Of a DNA stretch of 64,000 nucleotides, positions 18,188-26,920 are shown piece by piece. The number at the start of each line of letters is the position of its first letter. Positions within the stretch are counted from its first letter, which is position 1. Source of the stretch: Nonlabens spongiae (GTDB taxonomy: Bacteria > Bacteroidota > Bacteroidia > Flavobacteriales > Flavobacteriaceae); assembly GCF_002117125.1 (NCBI RefSeq), contig NZ_CP019344.1:1054001-1118000 (forward strand), given 5' to 3'. The position numbers and the translations under genes were made by a program. Below the pieces are notes generated by a model. The model had not been told where the DNA came from. It saw only the letters and a program-made list of their open reading frames with translations, and did not search any database.

Positions 18188-18892
18188 TTATTTGTCAAAG
18201 CCATTAAATTCCATTCTTTTCATTGTCGGACAATGATTAACCACAATATTAAATTCAGACACTTTTTCTTTTGGTGTCACGTACCATTCGCCAAAACTAT
18301 AAGTTAGCAAATAGACATTTTCAAATTCGGTTGGTTTTATGGTCAGTTCAGTTTTTTCAGTTTCCGTTTTTTGTGGAACAGTTCTTAATTCCAATGAGAT
18401 TTCATTTTCCGTTATTTTCCTCAAATCAGATATCAAGTCAGCATCAGGTTCCAATTGATAAAAGAAGAGAACCGAACTCTCATTTATCTCAAAAGCAGTT
18501 TTGTTTCCATCACAAGGTTCATAAATCACAAACTCATTGTTTAATTTCTTTAAACTTATCCAATGTTTTGGGAATTGTTTTAAGTCAATCTTTATTGGTT
18601 TGTGTTTTTTTGAAATTTCCTTTTCGTGATAAGCAATTGCGTCATTATCCAATCGGTTTGGTTTCCAATTAACCAGTTTTTCAAAATTTTCTGAATTCCG
18701 AGTTGTGTCGATAAATAACTGATGTTTGGAAAGGTCAAGATTTTTCGGATTGTTCTTTTCCAAAATCGTGTCCAAGTCAACTTTCCAAGCAGGAATTTCA
18801 GTCGGTTTATTTTCCGCTTTTTCTGGTTTAGTTTTCTCTTTACAAGAAACCAAAATTCCAAATATTAATGCTATGTAGATTGCTTTTCTCAA
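18188..18892 (-). CDS. Cassette 7: lipoprotein of unknown function
   Basis: A 234-residue lipoprotein (signal peptide MRKAIYIALIFGILVSC, lipobox LVSC). Segments include WISLKKLNNEFVIYEPCDGNK, SSVLFFYQLEPD and a C-terminal FNIVVNHCPTMKRMEFNGFDK. No family recognised. The start codon is 3 bp from the cassette end, so it must depend on an upstream promoter or a promoter within the repeat. Confidence 0.82.
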   Translation of the reverse strand: MRKAIYIALIFGILVSCKEKTKPEKAENKPTEIPAWKVDLDTILEKNNPKNLDLSKHQLFIDTTRNSENFEKLVNWKPNRLDNDAIAYHEKEISKKHKPIKIDLKQFPKHWISLKKLNNEFVIYEPCDGNKTAFEINESSVLFFYQLEPDADLISDLRKITENEISLELRTVPQKTETEKTELTIKPTEFENVYLLTYSFGEWYVTPKEKVSEFNIVVNHCPTMKRMEFNGFDK

Positions 18893-18894
18893 AT

Positions 18895-19020
18895 GGTGTA
18901 CAACGGTCTCGGCTATGAGTAGTTGCGTGGTTTAGCACTTAACTTTGCAAGTACACACCAAACTGAAAATCCGCGAGGATTTTCAGAAGTAGGCGAGAAC
19001 AAGCAATTACTTATAGCCAT
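18895..19020 (-). repeat. attC-like repeat 7, left portion (split by IS110 copy 2)
   Basis: Subfamily B, starting GGTGTACAAC and broken after ATAGCCAT by IS110 copy 2. It resumes at 20351. Confidence 0.85.
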
Positions 19021-19060
19021 CTTAAGTTTGATTTCAGTTAATTTTATTAGATAAACCAGA

Positions 19061-19206
19061 AAGAACAAAAGAGAGGATTAAGGTCAATATAGCCAGAGGA
19101 ACTTTAGATTCCGTCAACATTGATGATCACCTCTCTTTTCCACTTTTAGTTCGTTCAGTTCTGTGAGACCTTTGGATCTCGTTTTTAAGTTGTTGAAGCC
19201 TAGGTG
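19061..19206 (+). ncRNA. Candidate bridge RNA of IS110 copy 2
   Basis: Same sequence as the copy 1 candidate: two loops carrying the target guides ATAGCCA and CAACA and the donor guides CAGTTCT and TTAAG. Confidence 0.75.
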
Positions 19207-19232
19207 GATCGTTCTTTCCCAATTAAATATCT

Positions 19233-20204
19233 ATGGATAAATATAGTAAAATCCACGGTGTGGATATCAGTAAGGATTTCTTTGATGTAATTGACGATCT
19301 GGGCAACCACTACCAGTTTGACAACAGCCTGAATGGTTTCAGGAAGTACCTCAAGACATTGGACGCTGAGAGCCTTGTTGTCATGGAGGCGACGGGCTAT
19401 TACCACTATCTGCTGGCTCAGTTCCTGCACGACTCTGACATCGCCGTCTCGGTAGTCAATCCATTGTCGGTAAAGCGTTTTCTGCAGATGAAGCTTACCA
19501 AGGTAAAGACCGACAAGAGCGATGCAATGGGCATCAGGGACTATGCAATGGTCAATGAGGTTCCGCTCTACGATGGCAAGGGAGCCGTACAGGCGGAATG
19601 TCTACAATTGCTGGCCCTGATGGACATCTACCTCAAACAGCGCACTCAGGTCAAAAACAAGATCCACGGAGAGAAGGTACTGGGCACGCCTTCAAAAGCG
19701 GTGTTTGGTTCCTTAAAAAGAACCTTGAAGATGCTGGACAGGGAACTGGTCTCGCTCAACGAGCGCCTATTGTCGCTGGTCAAGCAGGATCAACAGGTAC
19801 AGCTTACCAATCTTAAGAGCATACCTGGTCTGGGCGATAGGACATCTGCGCTGTTGATCGTACTCACAGAGGGCTTTACCAAGTTTGACAACGCCTCACA
19901 GCTGCGTAACTATGCCGGCATCACACCCACGATAAGGCGGTCTGGCAGCAGCATAAGGGGTAGGAGCAGAATAAGCAAGGTGGGCAACCGAAAGCTTCGT
20001 AACCACTTGTTTTTGTGCGCTTTCTCTGCAAGTAGACACAACAAGGCATGTAGGGAGCTCTACGAACGTATCACGGCCAAGGGCAAGAGCAAGAAGTTGG
20101 CACTTATCGCCGTATCCAACAAACTATTGAAACAGGCATTTGCCATTGCAAAATCCGGCCTGCCCTATGACGATGGCTACGTTTCCCGTCTGGTCAAGGA
20201 GTAG
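19233..20204 (+). CDS. IS110-family DEDD transposase (copy 2)
   Basis: 323 residues, identical in protein sequence to copy 1, including D11, E52, D94 and D97. Complete and probably functional. Confidence 0.97.
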   Translation: MDKYSKIHGVDISKDFFDVIDDLGNHYQFDNSLNGFRKYLKTLDAESLVVMEATGYYHYLLAQFLHDSDIAVSVVNPLSVKRFLQMKLTKVKTDKSDAMGIRDYAMVNEVPLYDGKGAVQAECLQLLALMDIYLKQRTQVKNKIHGEKVLGTPSKAVFGSLKRTLKMLDRELVSLNERLLSLVKQDQQVQLTNLKSIPGLGDRTSALLIVLTEGFTKFDNASQLRNYAGITPTIRRSGSSIRGRSRISKVGNRKLRNHLFLCAFSASRHNKACRELYERITAKGKSKKLALIAVSNKLLKQAFAIAKSGLPYDDGYVSRLVKE

Positions 20205-20350
20205 AAATGAAGTTAAAAAATACTGGTGGTGTTGATGGCTTGTTGGACTGGAGGCAAACCTGATAGGGTTTGTCCCATTTCAACAATGCCACGTAGCCGG
20301 ATCGTGCCTAAAATTAACGAGTAATTTGCTTGGTTTTAAACTCAGTTCTT

Positions 20351-20360
20351 TGTTGGCAAT
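20351..20360 (-). repeat. attC-like repeat 7, right end
   Basis: TGTTGGCAAT resumes after IS110 copy 2. TTGGCAAT matches ATTGCCAA at the far end of cassette 8. Confidence 0.82.
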
Positions 20361-20368
20361 AGTGTTTT

Positions 20369-21479
20369 TTAATAAATTAATAATCTAATGTCTAAATTTT
20401 TGTCAAAAGTCATAAAGGTTTTTAATTCTAAATTTAAATTAATTAAATCCTTTTCTGCTTCGAGAAGTTCTTTAATTAATTCATTTTCAGATTGGTCAAT
20501 TATTTCAACTTCGTAGCCTTTATTACTCGTTAAAGACAACTTTCCATTCAGTTCTGGAATTTTCTCATTATCTGAGCTAATTTTAAAATCAATCGTTCTT
20601 TTTTTACTTGATGTATTAGTTGAATTGACTTCTGATATTGTTATTTTTCCCTCAATTAGTCCAAACCAATTTTCAAGTATATCTTTTATCGTTTTATATT
20701 TTTGTCTTTCCTCTAATTGCCATAATAATTCTTGATAAAGGTTTTTTAATAGTTCAAAAAAGTCTTTATTGAAATTAGAACTTACAATTCTTAAAAACTC
20801 CTTTTCTTGGTCATATAAAAAATTCGGTGAATACTTTTCTATGGTTTTTAAAATCGAACTGTCTTTAATTTCAGAGCCTTCGTGAATTATTTTATTTCTT
20901 ATGGATTGAATATCTTTTAGTTTGGATATATACTTTTCAAATGGTTCAATTGGTATATCTATAACCAATTCTAGATAATTAAATGATGATAGTAGATAAT
21001 CTCTCTGACTAAAATGTGAAAGCTTTATTTTTTTTTGCAAATGTTTGCGAAGACAACTCACATATTTTACTTAAGAAATTTTCATTTAATGAGTAAAGTC
21101 CAATTAAGGTAGACTTACTAAAAAGGTCTAAAAAATCTGAATATTTAGCTTTTATCTCTTCAATATCCTCTTGTTTTTTGTGTGCTAAATAGTCTATTCC
21201 TGAAATATGAGTAGCGTAAGCAATGTTGTTTTGGTCGTTAGGGTCACTATCTCCAATTGTTTCATCGTATTTTTGTTGAGCACTTTTTTCCGATTTTTTA
21301 TACCGTTCAGTTAAAGCGTCTAATTCTTCTTGCCAACTTTTTAAATAATTTTTAATTGTACTCGAATGTTGTTTTTCAAATAACTCAAGCTGTTCATCTA
21401 TTGCTATAAATGATTTCTCGAGTTGTTCAATCTTCCGTTGATTGTTCAAGAAGTGAAATGTAATTTGAAATGGTGTCAT
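20369..21479 (-). pseudogene. Cassette 8: possible HEPN protein, frameshifted in an A9 run
   Basis: Two reading frames overlap at 21009-21061. The first (156 residues) is helical and charged, ending SLNENFLSKICELSSQTFAKK. The second continues IKLSHFSQRDYLLSSFNYLELVIDIPIEPFEKYISKLKDIQSIRNKIIHEG. Removing one A from the nine-A run (plus-strand T9 at 21028-21036) joins them into about 366 residues. RNKIIH fits the Rx4-6H motif of HEPN ribonucleases (known family motif; the assignment is inference). HEPN proteins are common in defence and toxin systems. Confidence 0.7.
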
Positions 21480-21497
21480 TGAGTTTTTTTAGACATT

Positions 21498-21624
21498 ATT
21501 GCCAACGTGTTTGGCTATGGTTTTGTTGCGTGAAAATCCGCGAGGATTTTCCCCCGTAAACCGAAGATAGCAAATTTGCGAGGACTTTCCAGTAGGAAAG
21601 TCAGAAGCAATGAACTATAGCCGG
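21498..21624 (-). repeat. attC-like repeat 8, left portion (split by IS110 copy 3)
   Basis: Begins ATTGCCAAC, arms TTTGGCTATGG / GAACTATAGCC, centre with GAAAATCCGCGAGGATTTTC. It is broken after ATAGCCGG, one of the two last-base variants seen in these repeats, and resumes at 22955. Confidence 0.82.
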
Positions 21625-21664
21625 CTTAAGTTTGATTTCAGTTAATTTTATTAGATAAACCAGA

Positions 21665-21810
21665 AAGAACAAAAGAGAGGATTAAGGTCAATATAGCCAG
21701 AGGAACTTTAGATTCCGTCAACATTGATGATCACCTCTCTTTTCCACTTTTAGTTCGTTCAGTTCTGTGAGACCTTTGGATCTCGTTTTTAAGTTGTTGA
21801 AGCCTAGGTG
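21665..21810 (+). ncRNA. Candidate bridge RNA of IS110 copy 3
   Basis: Same sequence as copies 1 and 2, although the target flank here is ATAGCCGG. The guide ATAGCCA therefore pairs over ATAGCC. Confidence 0.72.
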
Positions 21811-21836
21811 GATCGTTCTTTCCCAATTAAATATCT

Positions 21837-22808
21837 ATGGATAAATATAGTAAAATCCACGGTGTGGATATCAGTAAGGATTTCTTTGATGTAATTGACG
21901 ATCTGGGCAACCACTACCAGTTTGACAACAGCCTGAATGGTTTCAGGAAGTACCTCAAGACATTGGACGCTGAGAGCCTTGTTGTCATGGAGGCGACGGG
22001 CTATTACCACTATCTGCTGGCTCAGTTCCTGCACGACTCTGACATCGCCGTCTCGGTAGTCAATCCATTGTCGGTAAAGCGTTTTCTGCAGATGAAGCTT
22101 ACCAAGGTAAAGACCGACAAGAGCGATGCAATGGGCATCAGGGACTATGCAATGGTCAATGAGGTTCCGCTCTACGATGGCAAGGGAGCCGTACAGGCGG
22201 AATGTCTACAATTGCTGGCCCTGATGGACATCTACCTCAAACAGCGCACTCAGGTCAAAAACAAGATCCACGGAGAGAAGGTACTGGGCACGCCTTCAAA
22301 AGCGGTGTTTGGTTCCTTAAAAAGAACCTTGAAGATGCTGGACAGGGAACTGGTCTCGCTCAACGAGCGCCTATTGTCGCTGGTCAAGCAGGATCAACAG
22401 GTACAGCTTACCAATCTTAAGAGCATACCTGGTCTGGGCGATAGGACATCTGCGCTGTTGATCGTACTCACAGAGGGCTTTACCAAGTTTGACAACGCCT
22501 CACAGCTGCGTAACTATGCCGGCATCACACCCACGATAAGGCGGTCTGGCAGCAGCATAAGGGGTAGGAGCAGAATAAGCAAGGTGGGCAACCGAAAGCT
22601 TCGTAACCACTTGTTTTTGTGCGCTTTCTCTGCAAGTAGACACAACAAGGCATGTAGGGAGCTCTACGAACGTATCACGGCCAAGGGCAAGAGCAAGAAG
22701 TTGGCACTTATCGCCGTATCCAACAAACTATTGAAACAGGCATTTGCCATTGCAAAATCCGGCCTGCCCTATGACGATGGCTACGTTTCCCGTCTGGTCA
22801 AGGAGTAG
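21837..22808 (+). CDS. IS110-family DEDD transposase (copy 3)
   Basis: 323 residues, identical in protein sequence to copies 1 and 2. Confidence 0.97.
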   Translation: MDKYSKIHGVDISKDFFDVIDDLGNHYQFDNSLNGFRKYLKTLDAESLVVMEATGYYHYLLAQFLHDSDIAVSVVNPLSVKRFLQMKLTKVKTDKSDAMGIRDYAMVNEVPLYDGKGAVQAECLQLLALMDIYLKQRTQVKNKIHGEKVLGTPSKAVFGSLKRTLKMLDRELVSLNERLLSLVKQDQQVQLTNLKSIPGLGDRTSALLIVLTEGFTKFDNASQLRNYAGITPTIRRSGSSIRGRSRISKVGNRKLRNHLFLCAFSASRHNKACRELYERITAKGKSKKLALIAVSNKLLKQAFAIAKSGLPYDDGYVSRLVKE

Positions 22809-22954
22809 AAATGAAGTTAAAAAATACTGGTGGTGTTGATGGCTTGTTGGACTGGAGGCAAACCTGATAGGGTTTGTCCCATTTCAACAATGCCACGTAG
22901 CCGGATCGTGCCTAAAATTAACGAGTAATTTGCTTGGTTTTAAACTCAGTTCTT

Positions 22955-22965
22955 TGTTGTGCAAC
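22955..22965 (-). repeat. attC-like repeat 8, right end
   Basis: TGTTGTGCAAC resumes after IS110 copy 3. TTGTGCAAC matches GTTGCACAA at the far end of cassette 9. Confidence 0.82.
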
Positions 22966-22969
22966 GTAC

Positions 22970-23497
22970 TTATTTTTCCGTATCTATTAACCAAGCGTTT
23001 TTGTATTCCGTTGCTTTAGTTAATTCTTGTTTTAATTTTTCTCGGTTTAAATCCAATTCGGAATATTCTGCTCTTTCATAGAGTAGGTTGTATGCCGATT
23101 GATGAAGTCCGTATTTTTTTAATTTATAAAAGTCCGCTTTTGCTTTTTCCGAATTCAGATTGTCGTTATCAAACTCAATTTTTAATAAATCAACCAAAGT
23201 GTCATTTACAAACTTATTTTGGTTATTAAGTCGTTTTTTGTCCGATTTCATAGAGTTAAATTCTCGGATTATTTGATAAACGATTGAGTCGTTATTCTCC
23301 GCTTTTCTGCGGTTCCAAAATTCAGTGTAATACTTGGTTTGTATTTCGGGATTGTTGTAAGTCAATTGCAAACTGTCAATTAGATTCTCAAAATTCCGCT
23401 TTATATAAATTCCTTCGATAAGGAAATGACTTTCGCTTTTTGAAATCAGATTCTCAAGTTTTCCATATCCAAACTTTTTAAACGATTCGTGAACCAT
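22970..23497 (-). CDS. Cassette 9: unknown protein, downstream part
   Basis: 175 residues, helical and charged (SDKKRLNNQNKFVNDTLVDLLKIEFDND, then KKYGLHQSAYNLLYERAEY). No family recognised and no signal peptide of its own. It begins 2 bp after the stop of the 60-residue lipoprotein frame upstream, in a different frame. It may be an independent coupled gene or the main body of one lipoprotein whose frame was shifted. Confidence 0.65.
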   Translation of the reverse strand: MVHESFKKFGYGKLENLISKSESHFLIEGIYIKRNFENLIDSLQLTYNNPEIQTKYYTEFWNRRKAENNDSIVYQIIREFNSMKSDKKRLNNQNKFVNDTLVDLLKIEFDNDNLNSEKAKADFYKLKKYGLHQSAYNLLYERAEYSELDLNREKLKQELTKATEYKNAWLIDTEK

Positions 23498-23499
23498 TT

Positions 23500-23664
23500 T
23501 TAGTTTTCGGGTTTTCTAATCCAAGAGTTTCTTGTCCAATCTCCATTTCTCAAATCGAAAAATGAAATTTGATTTTCTGCATAAAATTCCAATTCAGATT
23601 TCTTGTGCTTTTTACAAGACAGAAATAGAAAAATCAAAAGTGAAATTGTTAGCAGTTTGTTCAT
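23500..23664 (-). CDS. Cassette 9: short lipoprotein N-terminus
   Basis: About 54 residues from MNKLLTISLLIFLFLSC, with a clear lipobox (LFLSC), then KKHKKSELEFYAENQISFFDLRNGDWTRNSWIRKPEN and a stop. A mature lipoprotein of about 40 residues is unusually short. With the next frame it would make a protein of about 230 residues, so a frameshift near 23500 is plausible. Confidence 0.6.
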   Translation of the reverse strand: MNKLLTISLLIFLFLSCKKHKKSELEFYAENQISFFDLRNGDWTRNSWIRKPEN

Positions 23665-23673
23665 TTTGGGTAT

Positions 23674-23810
23674 GTTGCACAACGGTTAGTATATGAAAAG
23701 TAGGCGATTACGAAGCACCAAATTTTCGGTTAAGTACAAAGTTTGATACGAGCCAAAAGCCTTGAATTTACTGCTATTTCGCCTATTTTTTATATACATT
23801 GTTACCTGCT
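23674..23810 (-). repeat. attC-like repeat 9 (subfamily D)
   Basis: Runs from GTTGCACAAC to GTTACCTGC, with arms GTATATGAAAAGTAGGCG / CGCCTATTTTTTATATAC. It separates cassettes 9 and 10. Confidence 0.82.
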
Positions 23811-23826
23811 GTGTTTTCTTATTTCG

Positions 23827-25491
23827 TCATAGTTTTGAAGTGTCAAAGTACTCTTTTGCAAAGTCCGAAATGCATTTATGCCGTTCTGTAATTTCCGTTT
23901 CTGTCCATTGCTTTTTTTCTCTGATTTCGGTGTAGCTGGATAAAGCAGTGTCCTGAAACAATTCACTTTTCTTGTCAAACGATTTGTTGCCAAACTTACT
24001 GTTTTGGCTCTGTGTCAATAAAGCCAAGTTGCCTGCAAGTTGTAAAAAGTTCTTTCGAAAATCTTCGCTGTATTTTTCGTCTGTTGGGTTCTGTGGCTTG
24101 ATATGTTCAATTGTGTAGCTATTGTAAAGGTCTTTGTCCAACAATGCACCTGAACGATTTTTAAGTCTTAAACTATTCTCATATTGCCACAATACAAACT
24201 TGATTGTATTTCGGTTGTAATGCCATTTCTCGTTGTCAAAATAGTTTGTAATTATGTTCTTAAATCTGTCTCCGTCATTCCAATACCACTTAAATCCTGT
24301 TTCAGTTACGTTCTTAATGTCTTGATATAGATTGTCAATGTTGTAGGTAACTTTTGGGTTGAAATATTGCTTTGAATAATTGGGCAAATAGTCTGTACGA
24401 TAGTCGCCAAGTTTGAGTTTGAAGCAAAGCACTTCTAATAATTTTAAAATCTTTTTGAAGGTATCGCCTGTTACTTCTCCTTTGTAGAAAATTGTCAGCA
24501 AAACAAGTTTCCAATTTGCTTCATTGCCAACAAAAAACAGATTTGTAATTTCTGATTGATTTTTATTACTCACAATGCTTTTGGCACTATGGGTTAGTTC
24601 AACGAAATTTTCAAAGAACAGCTTTATCCATTGTGTTTTATTTTCTTCTTTATTTAGTTTTTCCTTTATTGCTTCAATATTACCGCCAATGTTGAAAAAC
24701 AAATTGCAGTAGTTGTCTAAAAGTTCGTTTTCTGTGAAGTAGCCTTCAACGGCTTCAATGTATCTATATGTTTTGGAAATAATGCTTTGAATTTCAGCAA
24801 TATCATTGTTTGCTTGCTCGTTGTTGGTGCTTTGAATGTAAATCTGGTGCATTAAATATGCTTTGATTACTTCAAATCTTGAAAGCTCTTTTCCACGGTT
24901 ATTTTGATATTCAAAAACTTGTGTCGCTTCAACTTTGTTGGTAATAAAAAATGTGCTTATTACAGCATTTTCTAATGTTTGTTGAATTAAGTCTAAGCTC
25001 TCGTTTTCAAGTTTACTCAACTCATTTTCAAAGAAGTTAAATGCTTCAATAATTCTCTTTTGCGAAATAGTTTCAGTATCGTCAATTGCTGATACCAAAT
25101 GTTTTTGAGTAACTTTTTTGAAAATTACTTGGTCGTCATCAATAGTTTTAAAAACGTCTGTCAAATACGTTTCTCTAATACTGTCAACGTTTTGGTCTTT
25201 TGTGATTTTGATTTTTGCGATTGCTGAAAGAAAAAGTATTGTTGTTGTTAGCCTTTGCTGACCGTCAATTATAAAAAGTGTGTTTCCATCCTTTTCAAAA
25301 AGGAATTGTCCCAAATAGTATTTTTTTCCTTTCTGCTCCAATAGGTCGTCAAGAAATTGTGAGCATTGTTTATCTCCCCAACTATATGCACGTTGATATG
25401 CTGGTATTCTTACATTTTTAGAATTAATAAAAAGTTGCTGAATGTTTTCAGCAACCTTATTTTCATTCAATGTTTTTGTCAGATTGCTCAT
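23827..25491 (-). CDS. Cassette 10: GmrSD-type DUF262/DUF1524 protein
   Basis: About 554 residues. The N-terminal DUF262 (GmrS-like) domain has IPAYQRAYSW (29-38) and IIDGQQRLTTTILFLSAI (74-91). The C-terminal DUF1524/HNH-like (GmrD) segment has YTIEHIKPQNPTDEKY and LAGNLALLTQSQNSKFGNKSF (about 455-520). In GmrSD enzymes the N-terminal part uses NTP and the C-terminal part cuts modified phage DNA (established for the family; the substrate here is unknown). The start at MSNLTK overlaps the upstream small gene by one base (TAATG), so the two are translationally coupled. Confidence 0.9.
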   Translation of the reverse strand: MSNLTKTLNENKVAENIQQLFINSKNVRIPAYQRAYSWGDKQCSQFLDDLLEQKGKKYYLGQFLFEKDGNTLFIIDGQQRLTTTILFLSAIAKIKITKDQNVDSIRETYLTDVFKTIDDDQVIFKKVTQKHLVSAIDDTETISQKRIIEAFNFFENELSKLENESLDLIQQTLENAVISTFFITNKVEATQVFEYQNNRGKELSRFEVIKAYLMHQIYIQSTNNEQANNDIAEIQSIISKTYRYIEAVEGYFTENELLDNYCNLFFNIGGNIEAIKEKLNKEENKTQWIKLFFENFVELTHSAKSIVSNKNQSEITNLFFVGNEANWKLVLLTIFYKGEVTGDTFKKILKLLEVLCFKLKLGDYRTDYLPNYSKQYFNPKVTYNIDNLYQDIKNVTETGFKWYWNDGDRFKNIITNYFDNEKWHYNRNTIKFVLWQYENSLRLKNRSGALLDKDLYNSYTIEHIKPQNPTDEKYSEDFRKNFLQLAGNLALLTQSQNSKFGNKSFDKKSELFQDTALSSYTEIREKKQWTETEITERHKCISDFAKEYFDTSKL

Positions 25492-25685
25492 TATGCACAT
25501 CTTGTGTTTTGGTGTTTACATTTTTCATCATAAGTCTTTATCCAAGAACCTTCATCACATACAAAGAAGTTTGAGCCTATTCCAACTACAGTTTTTCCTG
25601 AGGAAGACATAGTTGAAATATGTTTTCCTTTTTCGTCATAAGTCTTAATCCAACTTCCATCTGTTTTTACGTCTGATAATGCCAT
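25491..25685 (-). CDS. Cassette 10: small protein with a duplicated SWIKTYDEK motif
   Basis: A 64-residue protein with GSWIKTYDEKGKHIS near residues 10-24 repeated as GSWIKTYDEKCKHQN near 46-60, joined by SSSGKTVVGIGSNFFVCDE. This looks like one repeat unit and a half of a short beta-repeat protein. Its stop overlaps the start of the GmrSD-like gene (TAATG). I do not know a function; coupling suggests a partner or leader of the DUF262 protein. Confidence 0.75.
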   Translation of the reverse strand: MALSDVKTDGSWIKTYDEKGKHISTMSSSGKTVVGIGSNFFVCDEGSWIKTYDEKCKHQNTRCA

Positions 25686-25812
25686 TTTCTATTATTTAAA
25701 TGATTTTGCCTACTCTATTCGGTTTTCGGCTTTCCCGTTTATTCTGCAAATGTCGAAAGTCAGTCCGCCAAAATATGTCGTTGTTGTTTTGCACGGTCTT
25801 CTTTTTTACATA

Positions 25813-25948
25813 GCAGGTAACGGTCTTGTATAACAATCAGTTGCGGGTTGTTTAGAAACTAAGATAGCTAAAATTACCGACTTTTATGCTTGCGCGGTTG
25901 TGTCCGTAGGACACAAAGCCGCAATTGTTGTTATACGGTGTTAGGCAC
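25813..25948 (-). repeat. attC-like repeat 10 (subfamily C)
   Basis: Runs from GCAGGTAAC to GTTAGGCAC, with arms TTGTATAACAATCAGTTGCGG / GCAATTGTTGTTATAC and a central TGTGTCCGTAGGACACA hairpin. It separates cassettes 10 and 11. Confidence 0.85.
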
Positions 25949-26920
25949 AGTTATTTGCCCTTTATTTCATCGAACGTATTTAATAGAGGAGTCCAATGAA
26001 TTAACTTTCTTAATTTCTTATTAGATATATCGATTGTATCATCTATCATAATAAGAAGTATCAGTAAAATATCTGTTGCAACAGCATAAATTTCTGATTC
26101 ATTTACTGAATTAAAAACTTTAATAAATTCCTTCAAATATGTATTAAAAGATTTTTTATTCTTATCTATGAAAGCATCTAAATCTTGAATATTTTTCAAT
26201 TTTGATTGATTTAATGTCTCTATCAATCTAGAATAAAAAATTTGAAAACGTTCTTGTTCTTCTAATTCAAATCTAGGCTCGTCTAAAAAACCCAAACTCT
26301 CAGCAACACTTACAATATCTTTAATTTTTGTATTATCGCTTAGATACGAATGAAGAGAAATATTATTGAATTCAATGTTTAAATCTCCCTTTTCAATAGA
26401 ATCTTCAATTTCAAAATTTAACTTTTGAGTTTCGTTTTTTATTGACAAGAATTGCTCATCTGCAAGTTCCAATAAAGCACTTAATCTGTATATTTTTCTT
26501 TTTAATGAGCTCGGTATTTCGCCTTTAGTTTTATATCTAAGTTTGTGGTCAATCGCTGCCCAAGAATGTTGTAGAATTGTTCTTATTTGAATTTCGGCGT
26601 TTAATGTTTTAAATTTTTTCCACTCAGAAAGCTTATCTCGTTTTTTTCCAATTTTTAATATATAATGAAGTGATTGATATCCAAACTTGTCTGGAGTATT
26701 AATTTTTGTTTTATCTACACTTTTCTCATTGTCAATTTTAAATTCTGCTTCAATGAGTTCCGCTATTTTGTAGATGTCTTCAGTATAATATGTTACTATT
26801 CTTATTCCACATAGATCAGTTATATCCTTTATTGGGTCAGTGTAATTTTTGTCTGGACGATTGATTTTTTCTTTAAAACTACTTGTTGATTTAGTTCTGC
26901 TCTCTATTGAAACTATATCT

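Larger units (their letters stand above)
19021..20350 (+). mobile_element. IS110-family element, copy 2
   Basis: 1330 bp with the same ends and content as copy 1. I saw no base difference on reading. It is inserted at the identical point of the repeat, after ATAGCCAT. Confidence 0.93.
21625..22954 (+). mobile_element. IS110-family element, copy 3
   Basis: 1330 bp, again with the same ends as copies 1 and 2, inserted after ATAGCCGG instead of ATAGCCAT. This shows that the last two bases of the left flank tolerate change. Confidence 0.93.
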
